Shown here one piece after another: positions 47,781 through 55,537 of a DNA stretch of 64,000 nt (its first letter is position 1; every line of letters begins with the position of its first letter). Position numbers and translations under genes: made by a program. The notes below the pieces were generated by a model. The model made no database searches and was not told the DNA's origin. It saw only the letters and a program-made list of their open reading frames with translations. The stretch comes from Sphingomonas sp. Leaf20 (lineage in GTDB: Bacteria; Pseudomonadota; Alphaproteobacteria; Sphingomonadales; Sphingomonadaceae): positions 834,980-898,979 of the forward strand of contig NZ_LMKN01000008.1 in NCBI RefSeq assembly GCF_001421535.1, read 5' to 3'.

Positions 47781-47819
47781 CCGCGGGTGCTCCCAGACTG
47801 TAGAAACGATGGAGAAACG

Positions 47820-50030
47820 ATGGCCATGACAGCCGTCGCCGCCCCTAGCATGCGTCCGTGGCGGCGACAAATGGGCGTGCCGCAATGGGCGGTGGCGGCA
47901 GGCATTGCGGTCGAGCGCTGGCTGGAGGCGGAGCGCGATCAGCTCGCCTTGTGGCTGCCGGTGATGACGGGGGGCGGGATCGCATTGTGGTTCGCGCTGC
48001 CCGGTCCGGCGGCGTGGCGCGTTGCGTTGCTGATGCTGGCGGCGGTGTCGCTGGCGGGACTGGCGATCGGGCATGGCGGGCGCGCGGCGCGCGCGCTCGC
48101 GATCGGGGCGCTGGCCGCGGGGCTTGGCCTCGGGCTGACCTGGCTGAGGTCGGACAGCGTCGCGCGACCCGTGCTTGGCGGCCCGACCTTCGCCACGTTC
48201 CGGGCGCGGGTCGAATCGATCGAGCCGCTGGTCGACCGCGAACTCGTCCGTCTGACGCTGCTGCCCGACGGCGCGGGCGCGGATGGCCAAGGGCGGCCGG
48301 TGGCATTGCCCTACCGGATCCGCGTCAACCTCGCCGAGCATGACGTGCCGACGCCGCTCGGGCGTGGTGCGATCATCGGTCTGCGCGCGCGGCTGATGCC
48401 GCCCGCGTTGCCGGCCGTTCCGGGCGCCTACGACTTTGCCCGCGTCGCGTGGTTCGCGGAGATCGGCGCGACGGGCAGGGGATTCGCGCCGGTCCGGGTG
48501 ATCGTGCCGAGCGGTCGCGGGGCGGGGATACGCGTGACGCTGTCGCAGCATATCGAATCGCGGCTGACGGGGAGTGCGGGGGGGATCGCCGCGGCGCTGG
48601 CGACGGGCGATGTCGGGGCGATCAGCGACGCGGATTCGCAGGCGATGCGCCGCGCCGGGTTGGCGCATCTCCTGTCGGTCAGCGGACTGCACATCACCGC
48701 GGCGGTCGCGGCGACGATGCTGGTGGTGATGCGGCTGCTCGCGTTGTTTCCCTGGCTGGCGCGCCACGTCCGGCTGCCGCTGATCGCGGCGATGGCGGGG
48801 GCCGCCGCGGCGATCGGCTATACGTTGCTGACGGGCAGCCAGGTGCCGACGATCCGATCCTGCGTCGCCGCGCTGCTCGTGCTCGCGGCGCTGGCGATGG
48901 GGCGCGAGGCGATGACGTTGCGGCTGGTCGCGGCGGGGGCGATGTGTGTGATGCTGGTGCGCCCGGACTCCGCCGCGGGGCCGAGCTTCCAGTTGTCGTT
49001 CGCCGCGATCACGGCGATCATCGCGCTTCACGAACATCCTGCGATTCGGGACTTTTTCGGTGCACACGAAGAGCGGCGTCTGGCGCGGGTCGGCCGCGGG
49101 CTCGGATCGCTGCTGTTGACCGGGCTGGTCGTCGAGATCGCGCTGATGCCGATCGCCGTCTATCACTTCCACAAGGCGGGCGTTTACGGCGCGTTCGCCA
49201 ACATCGTCGCGATCCCGCTGACGACGTTCGTGATCATGCCGCTTGAGGCGCTGGCGCTCCTGCTCGACGGGGTCGGGGCTGGCGGGATCGTCTGGCCGCT
49301 CGTTCAGCTGCCGCTCGACGCGCTGCTCTGGCTGGCACGCCGGGTCGCCGCGGCACCCGGCGCGGTCCGATCGCTGCCCGCGATGCCCGACGCGGCGTTC
49401 GCGGCGATGGTGACCGGCGGGCTGTGGATCGCGGTCTGGCGGACGCGCTGGCGCCGGCTGGGTGCGATCCCGCTCGCGATCGGCGCGATCTGGGCGCTGA
49501 CGACGCCGCCGCCCGATATCCTGGTGACCGGCGACGGGCGGCACGTCGCAGTGCGGACGGCGGCGGGGCTGGCGCTGCTGCGCGACCGGGCGGGGGCGTA
49601 TATGCGCGACACGCTGGCGGAAAATGGCGGGGTCGACGGCGAGCCGTTGCTGCTGGCGGATCAGCCCGACGCCCGGTGCAGCCGCGACCTGTGCATGATG
49701 GATGTCGTCGCAGGCGGACGGCGCTGGCGCGTGCTGGCGACGCGCAGCATGTATCGCGTGCCGATCGCCGACCTCGTCGCCGCGTGTCGCGCAGCGGATA
49801 TCGTCGTCAGCGAGCGGGGGCTGCCAAAGACGTGCGAGCCGCGGTGGCTGAGGCTTGACCGGTCGACGCTGGAGCGTACCGGCGGTGTCGCGCTGACGTT
49901 GCGGATGGGGCGGGTGGCGACGGTCCTCGAACCCGGTGACCGGCATCCCTGGCGTATGCCACCGACGCTGAGACGATCCGCGGGGCGGTTCGGCCACGGG
50001 GCCGGGCGCCGGGTCCGGTCCTGGTCGTAA
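47820..50030 (+). CDS. comEC: ComEC/Rec2 family DNA-uptake channel protein
   Basis: A 736-residue membrane protein related to the competence channel. An N-terminal OB-like region ([19 protein letters not shown]) lies between two hydrophobic blocks; the competence domain shows [38 protein letters not shown] and a series of helices. The C-terminal soluble part (from about 555) should be a metallo-beta-lactamase domain, but no HxHxDH motif is present, so it may be non-catalytic. ATG 47820 follows GGAG. Whether the organism is transformable is not shown. Confidence 0.88.
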   Translation: MAMTAVAAPSMRPWRRQMGVPQWAVAAGIAVERWLEAERDQLALWLPVMTGGGIALWFALPGPAAWRVALLMLAAVSLAGLAIGHGGRAARALAIGALAAGLGLGLTWLRSDSVARPVLGGPTFATFRARVESIEPLVDRELVRLTLLPDGAGADGQGRPVALPYRIRVNLAEHDVPTPLGRGAIIGLRARLMPPALPAVPGAYDFARVAWFAEIGATGRGFAPVRVIVPSGRGAGIRVTLSQHIESRLTGSAGGIAAALATGDVGAISDADSQAMRRAGLAHLLSVSGLHITAAVAATMLVVMRLLALFPWLARHVRLPLIAAMAGAAAAIGYTLLTGSQVPTIRSCVAALLVLAALAMGREAMTLRLVAAGAMCVMLVRPDSAAGPSFQLSFAAITAIIALHEHPAIRDFFGAHEERRLARVGRGLGSLLLTGLVVEIALMPIAVYHFHKAGVYGAFANIVAIPLTTFVIMPLEALALLLDGVGAGGIVWPLVQLPLDALLWLARRVAAAPGAVRSLPAMPDAAFAAMVTGGLWIAVWRTRWRRLGAIPLAIGAIWALTTPPPDILVTGDGRHVAVRTAAGLALLRDRAGAYMRDTLAENGGVDGEPLLLADQPDARCSRDLCMMDVVAGGRRWRVLATRSMYRVPIADLVAACRAADIVVSERGLPKTCEPRWLRLDRSTLERTGGVALTLRMGRVATVLEPGDRHPWRMPPTLRRSAGRFGHGAGRRVRSWS

Positions 50031-50369
50031 GCGGAGCGCACTGACGCGCGGGATGGCAACGCGCTCGCGTTACTACTGGCGAGATTTTCTGGCGGATGGA
50101 CCGTTGGCGGTAATGGCTTTGCTGTATCGTGCGGGCTGGATCAGTTCCGGCTCCCGCGTCGAGCCTGGGCCCGGCGCGCTGACCAGATCGCGGATCCAGG
50201 GCGAACGGGACGACGCTCTTGGCTCTGGATCCTGACTTTCGTCAGGATGACGGGGGTAAATTAGATTCGGACTTGGGGTGAGGCACTTTTTTTCCGGCTC
50301 TGACAGCTGGCGATAGGGGGCAGGAGGGAGTCGACTGCTTCGTCATCTACCTTCCCGGAGACCCTATCG
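50031..50369. other. 339-bp non-coding gap between convergent comEC and lexA
   Basis: Holds a half copy of the REP-like element (50222-50254), a TTTTTTT run at 50287-50293 with no hairpin before it on the plus strand, and an inverted pair CGATAGGG/CCCTATCG (about 50311-50360) ahead of the lexA stop. No gene is supported. Confidence 0.5.
50222..50254. repeat. REP-like element, half copy
   Basis: GGATCCTGACTTTCGTCAGG followed by ATGACGGGGG matches the right half of the elements at 1911, 4060 and 28546 (palindrome around TTTCG, then GATGACGGG). The left half is missing. Confidence 0.5.
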
Positions 50370-51083
50370 TCAGTCGTAACGCCGCAGGATGCCCGACAGT
50401 TTGCCCTGCACACGGACCTGCGCGGGGGCGTAGCGTTGCGGGTCATAGGAGCGGTTGGCGGGATCGAGCCGGACCATCGCGCCTTCGCGGCGGAAATATT
50501 TGAGCGTCGCCTCGCTGTCCTCGATCAGCGCGACGACGATCTCGCCGTCGCGGGCGGTCTCGGTGCGGCGGATCAGCGCATAGTCGCCGTCGAGAATTCC
50601 CGCATCGACCATCGAGTCGCCGGACACCTCGAGCGCATAATGCTCGCCCGAACCGAGCAAGGCGGCGGGGACCGCCAGCATCGAGCTGCCTTCGAACGCC
50701 TCGATCGGCACGCCTGCGGCGATCCGGCCGTGCAGCGGAATCTCGACGACGTCGTTCGCGGCGACCGGGATATGGGCCGGGCGCACGCTGGGCGACGGCT
50801 CGGCGTTTGCCGGACCGGCCGGGGGCGCGGGCTTCGCGGCGGCCGATTTCGTCGCGGGCATGTCCGGGCGCTCGGGCATCCGCAGGATTTCGAGTGCGCG
50901 CGCGCGGTTCGGCAGGCGGCGGATGAAATTGCGCTCCTCGAGCGCGCTGATCAGGCGGTGGACGCCCGATTTGGATTTCAGGTCGAGCGCGTCCTTCATC
51001 TCCTCGAACGAGGGCGAAACGCCCGTCTCTGCGAGGCGATCGTTGATGAAGCAGACAAGCTCGTGCTGCTTGCGCGTGAGCAT
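50370..51083 (-). CDS. lexA: SOS repressor LexA
   Basis: A 237-residue repressor-protease. N-terminal winged helix ([39 protein letters not shown]), an Ala/Pro linker from about 74 to 105, then the peptidase with cleavage bond Ala123-Gly124 in RIAAGVP, nucleophile Ser157 in SGDSM and Lys195 in EATLKYF. It would repress DNA-damage genes until RecA stimulates self-cleavage. A LexA box lies 28 bp upstream, so it is autoregulated. Confidence 0.96.
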   Translation of the reverse strand: MLTRKQHELVCFINDRLAETGVSPSFEEMKDALDLKSKSGVHRLISALEERNFIRRLPNRARALEILRMPERPDMPATKSAAAKPAPPAGPANAEPSPSVRPAHIPVAANDVVEIPLHGRIAAGVPIEAFEGSSMLAVPAALLGSGEHYALEVSGDSMVDAGILDGDYALIRRTETARDGEIVVALIEDSEATLKYFRREGAMVRLDPANRSYDPQRYAPAQVRVQGKLSGILRRYD

Positions 51084-51110
51084 AGCGGTTCTCCGTCCGG
51101 AACAGACGAG

Positions 51111-51125
51111 GAACTTCTATGGAAC
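51111..51125 (-). promoter_or_regulatory. LexA box (GTTC-N7-GTTC)
   Basis: On the lexA strand the sequence is GTTC-CATAGAA-GTTC, an exact match to the direct-repeat box used by alphaproteobacterial LexA. It sits 28-42 bp before the lexA start, placing it over the likely promoter. It also lies just 5' of the moeA stop. Confidence 0.85.
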
Positions 51126-51150
51126 ACAATGGCCGGCGTCAAGCGATCCG

Positions 51151-52335
51151 TCAGGCGATGATGAGGATTTCCGCCGAGTCGCCCGCACGTGCTGCGGGCG
51201 CGTCGCCGTCGCGGACGATCAGGCAGGTCGACCGCGCGAGCGTGAGCAGCATCGAGCTGTCCTGGATGGTCGAGGCATAGGCGCGCCCGTCGCGCAGTTC
51301 GGCGCGCATGTAATCGGTACGCGACTCGTTGGGCGGCAGATCCTCGCCGAGCAGCGCGTGCGTCGTCTGCGGGAGCGGATCGCGTGCGCCGAGCATGTGC
51401 GCGACGACCGGGCGGACGAACAGGATCGCCGTGACGAAGGCGGAAACGGGGTTGCCGGGCAGGCCGAGCAGCATCGTCCGACCGAGCGTCCCCGCCATCA
51501 TCGGCTTGCCCGGGCGAAGCGCGATCCGCCAGAAGTCGATGCTGCCGCCCGCCGCTTCGATCGCGGGGCGGACGAGATCGTGGTCGCCGACCGACGCGCC
51601 ACCGGTTGTCACGAGCAGGTCGGCGTCGACGCCCGCAAATGCGTCGCGCAGCGTGTCGAGACGGTCGGGCAGGATCCCGAGATCGACGATGTCGACGGGC
51701 AGATCGGCGAGCAGCGCCGCGAGCATGATGCCGTTCGATTCGGGCAGAGGGACGGGATCCTCGGTCGAACCGGGGGGGACGAGTTCGTCGCCGGTCGCGG
51801 CGACCGCGACACGCAGGCGCCGCCCGACGGGGAGCGCGCCATGCCCGCCGGTCGCCGCGACGGCGATGCGCGCCGGGCTCAGCCGGTCGCCCTGCGCGAT
51901 CAGCCGCGTGCCGGTGGCGAAGTCGAGGCCCTTCCGCCGCGTGTTGCGGCCTTCGTACGCGGGGCCTTCGCCATCGAGCGACAGGCGGTCGCCGTCGCGT
52001 GCGGCCTCTTCCTGGACGAGCACGGTGTCCGCACCGGCGGGCATCGCGGCGCCGGTGAAGATGCGGGTCGCCTCACCCGCGCCGACAATCCCTGCAAAGG
52101 GGCGGCCCGCAGCGCTTTCGCCGATCACGCGCCACGGCCCCGGCATGTCGGCAAAGCGGATCGCATAGCCGTCCATCGCCGAAAGATCGGTCGCGGGCTG
52201 GGTCCGGCGCGCGAGGATATCCTCCGCCGCCCAGCGCCCGATCGCGGCGCGCAAGGGAACGCGCTCGGCTGGGACGCGCGCGGCCATCGCGAAAAGGCGG
52301 GCCTGGGCTTCGGCAACGGGAACGAGAGGGGGCAT
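51151..52335 (-). CDS. moeA: molybdopterin molybdenumtransferase MoeA
   Basis: Inserts molybdate into adenylylated molybdopterin. It has 394 residues with domain I/II at the N-terminus (RTQPATDLSAMDGYAIR), the MPT-binding core VAATGDELVPPG, GGASVGDHDLV and LPGNPVSAFV, and the C-terminal beta-barrel. ATG 52335 has GGAG upstream; in-frame ATG at 52518 lacks support. It is the only molybdenum cofactor synthesis gene here, apart from the unrelated MOSC gene at 11.9 kb. Confidence 0.94.
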   Translation of the reverse strand: MPPLVPVAEAQARLFAMAARVPAERVPLRAAIGRWAAEDILARRTQPATDLSAMDGYAIRFADMPGPWRVIGESAAGRPFAGIVGAGEATRIFTGAAMPAGADTVLVQEEAARDGDRLSLDGEGPAYEGRNTRRKGLDFATGTRLIAQGDRLSPARIAVAATGGHGALPVGRRLRVAVAATGDELVPPGSTEDPVPLPESNGIMLAALLADLPVDIVDLGILPDRLDTLRDAFAGVDADLLVTTGGASVGDHDLVRPAIEAAGGSIDFWRIALRPGKPMMAGTLGRTMLLGLPGNPVSAFVTAILFVRPVVAHMLGARDPLPQTTHALLGEDLPPNESRTDYMRAELRDGRAYASTIQDSSMLLTLARSTCLIVRDGDAPAARAGDSAEILIIA

Positions 52336-52596
52336 GAAGGCTCCGGTGGGCAGGCGAGGGAAAGGATGCAGGGGGGCTGGAGGCAAATGGGGGTACGCGG
52401 CTACTCGTATGAACCCGCGAACGGGGATAACGGGCCGCGTTACGGGTGGCGATGGTGGGATAACGTCCCGACCCGCCGAGACGTTGCGGATCGCGGTGCG
52501 CGACGGTGCCGCATGCAAATCCTGTCGTCAGCCGCGGCAAAGCGCGCTAACCCGGCCTCGCTGATCCGGCGCAACCCGGATCGGTACAGATCGCGT
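52336..52596. other. divergent non-coding region between moeA and the first B12 riboswitch
   Basis: About 260 bp that must hold the moeA promoter (minus) and the promoter of the riboswitch transcript (plus). I see no gene, and no promoter motif strong enough to name. Confidence 0.4.
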
Positions 52597-52781
52597 CGGT
52601 GCCCCTCGGGGCTTGAATGGGAATGCGGTGCGGGGTTCGCCCCAATGCCGTGGCTGTCCCTGCAACTGTAAGCGGCGAGCGACACGCACGCGCCCCCTCA
52701 AAAAGGGCAGCCACTGGGCCATCGGCCTGGGAAGGTGTGCGTCGAGCCTTGACCCGCGAGCCAGGAGACCTGCCGGCGTCT
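52597..52781 (+). ncRNA. cobalamin riboswitch 1 (aptamer) ahead of the cobalt transporter
   Basis: Recognised by the ordered conserved blocks: GCCCCTCGGGGCTTGAATGG (P3/J region start), GGGAATGCGGTG, CTGCAACTGTAAGCGG, AGCCACTGGG, CTGGGAAGGTG and the B12 box GCGAGCCAGGAGACCTGCC (52757-52775). This is a full class-I cobalamin aptamer. Adenosylcobalamin binding would reduce expression of the transporter downstream. Confidence 0.93.
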
Positions 52782-52782
52782 G

Positions 52783-52840
52783 GTCGCTCTTGTCCCGGTC
52801 CAGGGGGTGACCGAGGCACGGCAAGCGCCGTCTGAGCGAC
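52783..52840 (+). promoter_or_regulatory. hairpin in riboswitch 1 expression platform
   Basis: GTCGCTC (52783-52789) pairs with GAGCGAC (52834-52840). The same pair occurs at the same distance after riboswitch 2. No T-tract follows and the start codon is 120 bp further, so control may be through Rho or a longer-range fold. Confidence 0.5.
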
Positions 52841-52959
52841 GACCATGTGGCTGGGGCCGCATCGGCGACGCGTGCCGGCCGCTCATGGCGTCCGGCCGGC
52901 GCACGTCCCGGCCGTTCGCGCGGCAGGCCCCCGCCCGCGTCGGACGCCGGGGGGTAGAC

Positions 52960-54009
52960 ATGACGAGCTTGACGATCGAACGACCGGTGCGAGGCTCCGT
53001 GCGCAAGCGTGTGGGTGTGATGTTCGCGATGCTGGTCGCGGCGAATATCGCCGCATGGGGGTGGGCGTTCTCGCTGTTCCACGCACAGCCGCTGATGCTC
53101 GGAACCGCATTGCTCGCCTGGGGGCTTGGCCTGCGTCACGCGGTCGATGCCGACCATATCGCGGCGATCGACAATGTGACGCGCAAGCTGATGCAGGAGG
53201 GGCAGCGGCCGATCGCGGTCGGATTCTGGTTCGCGATCGGGCATTCGGGGATCGTCCTGATCGCCGCGGTCGCGATCGCGCTGACCGCCAATGCGCTGTC
53301 GCAGTTCGAGGCGTTCAAGCAGGTCGGCGGCGTCGTCGCGACGATGATCTCCGCGCTGTTCCTGTTCACGATCGCGGCGATGAACCTGATCATCCTGCGA
53401 TCGGTGTGGCGGACGTTCGGGCACGTCCGGCGCGGGGGGGCCTATGTCGAGGAGGATCTCGACCTGCTGCTCGGCAATCGCGGGCTGCTCGCGCGGCTGT
53501 TCCGGCCGATGTTCCGGCTGGTGACGCAAAGCTGGCACATGGCGCCGCTCGGGTTCCTGTTCGGGCTGGGGTTCGACACCGCGACCGAGGTGGCGATCCT
53601 TGGGCTGTCCGCGAGCCAGGCGGCGGACGGTCTGTCGATCGGCACGGTGCTGGTGCTGCCGGTGCTGTTCGCGGTGGGCATGGCGCTGGTCGACACCGCC
53701 GACGGCGTGGTGATGCTCGGCGCATATGAGTGGGCGTTCGTGAAGCCGATCCGCAAGCTGTACTACAACATCACGATCACGCTGATCTCGGCGATCGTCG
53801 CGATCGCGATCGGGGGAATCGAGACGCTGGCGCTGATCGGGTCGAAACTCGGGCTGAGCGGGGGCGTGTGGGACGCTGCTGCCGCGCTGGGGGAGAATTT
53901 CAACGGGCTGGGGTTCGCGATCATCGCGCTGTTCGTCGCGTGCTGGGTGCTGAGCTTTGCGATCTATCGGTGGAAGCGGTTCGACGAGATCGAGGTGGTG
54001 CACGGGTAA
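52960..54009 (+). CDS. NiCoT family cobalt/nickel transporter (HoxN/NixA-like)
   Basis: A 349-residue permease with eight predicted helices. The metal signature RHAVDADHIAAIDN (59-72; H60, D65, H66) and the second motif LGFLFGLGFDTATEV are intact. The cobalamin riboswitch upstream and the cob operon downstream indicate cobalt as the physiological ion (inference). The ATG at 52960 follows GGGGG; the frame is open back to 52807 inside the leader. Confidence 0.92.
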   Translation: MTSLTIERPVRGSVRKRVGVMFAMLVAANIAAWGWAFSLFHAQPLMLGTALLAWGLGLRHAVDADHIAAIDNVTRKLMQEGQRPIAVGFWFAIGHSGIVLIAAVAIALTANALSQFEAFKQVGGVVATMISALFLFTIAAMNLIILRSVWRTFGHVRRGGAYVEEDLDLLLGNRGLLARLFRPMFRLVTQSWHMAPLGFLFGLGFDTATEVAILGLSASQAADGLSIGTVLVLPVLFAVGMALVDTADGVVMLGAYEWAFVKPIRKLYYNITITLISAIVAIAIGGIETLALIGSKLGLSGGVWDAAAALGENFNGLGFAIIALFVACWVLSFAIYRWKRFDEIEVVHG

Positions 54010-54020
54010 GGTCTTCGCTG

Positions 54021-54044
54021 ATCCTCCCCCGCCAGGGGGAGGAT
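54021..54044. repeat. ATCCTCCCCC-GCCA-GGGGGAGGAT hairpin
   Basis: Perfect 10-bp stem, 12 bp after the transporter stop. It belongs to the CTCCCC hairpin family seen at 551, 646, 18777 and 19735. A second inverted repeat, CGAGGAT...ATCCTCG, follows at 54097-54121. Either may mark the transporter transcript end, though neither has a T-tract. Confidence 0.5.
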
Positions 54045-54128
54045 TGTGAGGGCGATGTGCATTGGCAGCCTTTGCGAATTGCTCTAAGTTGGTCCTCGAG
54101 GATTGGTTCTACCGATCCTCGTTGATCG

Positions 54129-54315
54129 CGCCGGTGCCCTTCGGGGCTTGAATGGGAATGCGGTGCGGGGGCTTTGCTCCCAATGCCGCGGCTGTCCCTG
54201 CAACTGTAAGCGGTGAGCGAGACGCACGGGCCCTCCATCGCGGGGGCAGCCACTGGGTCGCGGACCTGGGAAGGCGTGCATCGAGCTTTGACCCGCGAGC
54301 CAGGAGACCTGCCAG
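54129..54315 (+). ncRNA. cobalamin riboswitch 2 (aptamer) ahead of cobW-cobN
   Basis: The same conserved blocks as riboswitch 1: GTGCCCTTCGGGGCTTGAAT, GGGAATGCGGTG, CTGCAACTGTAAGCGG, AGCCACTGGG, CTGGGAAGGCG and the B12 box GCGAGCCAGGAGACCTGCC (54296-54314). It differs mainly in peripheral stems. It should control the cobW-cobN-cobG-cobH-cobI-cobJ operon. Confidence 0.93.
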
Positions 54316-54322
54316 CGTTATG

Positions 54323-54378
54323 GTCGCTCTTGCCTTGATCCAGGGGATGGTCGCGGCACGGTAACCCGTCTGAGCGAC
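54323..54378 (+). promoter_or_regulatory. hairpin in riboswitch 2 expression platform
   Basis: GTCGCTC (54323-54329) pairs with GAGCGAC (54372-54378), matching the hairpin after riboswitch 1 in sequence and spacing. The start of cobW is 90 bp downstream. Confidence 0.5.
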
Positions 54379-54467
54379 GAACGCGTGCGGCCGCAAGGTC
54401 GTGCGTGCGTGTGGCTGCGGACGTGCGTCCGTCCGTGGCCGTCGTTCCGACGCCGTGGAGAGCAAGC

Positions 54468-55532
54468 ATGTCCGATATCCAGCCGAATCCGGCCCCCCCG
54501 AGCCTGGCCAAGGTTCCCGTCACGATAGTCACCGGGTTCCTCGGGGCGGGCAAGACCACGCTGATCAGCCACCTGATCCGCAATGCGGGCGGGCGGCGGC
54601 TTGCGGTGGTGGTCAATGAATTCGGCACGCTCGGGATCGATGGCGACATCCTCAAGGGCTGCGCGATCCCCGATTGTCCGGCGGAGAATGTCGTCGAGCT
54701 GGCAAATGGCTGCATCTGCTGCACCGTCGCGGATGATTTCATCCCGACCGTCGAGACGCTGCTCGCGCTCGACCCGCGGCCCGACCATATCCTGATCGAG
54801 ACGTCGGGGCTGGCGCTGCCCAAGCCGCTGCTCAAGGCGTTCGACTGGCCGGCCATCCGCTCGCGTATCACGGTCGACGGCGTGATCGCGCTCGCCGATG
54901 CCGAGGCGGTCGCGGCCGGGCGGTTCGCGCCCGATCTCGCCGCACTCGATGCGCAGCGCGCCGCTGATCCGAGCGTCGATCACGAGACGCCGCTGTCCGA
55001 GGTTTTCGAGGACCAGCTGGCATGCGCGGATCTGGTGCTGCTCACCAAGGTCGATCTCGCCGGGCCCGAGGGCGTGGCCAGGGCGCGTGCGGTGATCGCG
55101 GCGGAGTCGGCACGGCCGCTGCCGGTAATCGACCTGACCGACGGGGTGATCGACCCGCGCGTGATCCTGGGGCTCGGCGCGGCGGCGGAGGACGATATCG
55201 CCGCACGCCCCTCGCATCACGACGGCGAGGATGATCACGAGCATGACGATTTCGACAGCATCGTCGTCGAGCTGGGCGAGATTGCCGACCCCGCCGCCCT
55301 GACCGCGCGGATCGAGGCGCTGGCCCGCAGTGCGGACATCCTGCGCGTGAAGGGCTATGCCGCGGTCGCGGGCAAGCCGATGCGGCTGCTGGTGCAGGCG
55401 GTCGGCGCGCGCGTGCGGACGCAATATGACCGATTGTGGCGCGCGGACGAGCCGCGGCGCACGCAGCTGGTCGTCATCGCCGAGCATGATCGCATCGACG
55501 CGGTGCAGATCAGGGCCGCGCTGGACGCCTGA
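54468..55532 (+). CDS. cobW: CobW family GTPase
   Basis: A 354-residue G3E-family GTPase and metallochaperone thought to deliver cobalt for cobalamin synthesis. P-loop GFLGAGKTT (23-31), metal motif CICC (82-85), the ETSGLALPKP switch region, TKVDL as the guanine motif, and a His/Asp-rich segment (HHDGEDDHEHDD) before the C-terminal domain. ATG 54468 follows GGAG. First gene of the riboswitch-controlled operon; cobN starts five bases after its stop. Confidence 0.94.
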   Translation: MSDIQPNPAPPSLAKVPVTIVTGFLGAGKTTLISHLIRNAGGRRLAVVVNEFGTLGIDGDILKGCAIPDCPAENVVELANGCICCTVADDFIPTVETLLALDPRPDHILIETSGLALPKPLLKAFDWPAIRSRITVDGVIALADAEAVAAGRFAPDLAALDAQRAADPSVDHETPLSEVFEDQLACADLVLLTKVDLAGPEGVARARAVIAAESARPLPVIDLTDGVIDPRVILGLGAAAEDDIAARPSHHDGEDDHEHDDFDSIVVELGEIADPAALTARIEALARSADILRVKGYAAVAGKPMRLLVQAVGARVRTQYDRLWRADEPRRTQLVVIAEHDRIDAVQIRAALDA

Positions 55533-55537
55533 CGACG

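Noticed and set aside
46911..47819. Plus-strand extension of comEC opposite gltX.
   Set aside because: No homology pattern; antisense to the GluRS catalytic domain. ATG 47820 with GGAG is a better start.
47781..49997. Upstream extension of gltX to over 1200 codons on the minus strand.
   Set aside because: The extension is antisense to comEC, has no family resemblance and a shadow-like composition; GluRS starts at the APSPTG region.
50287..50293. T-run as intrinsic terminator for comEC.
   Set aside because: No stable hairpin directly precedes it on the plus strand.
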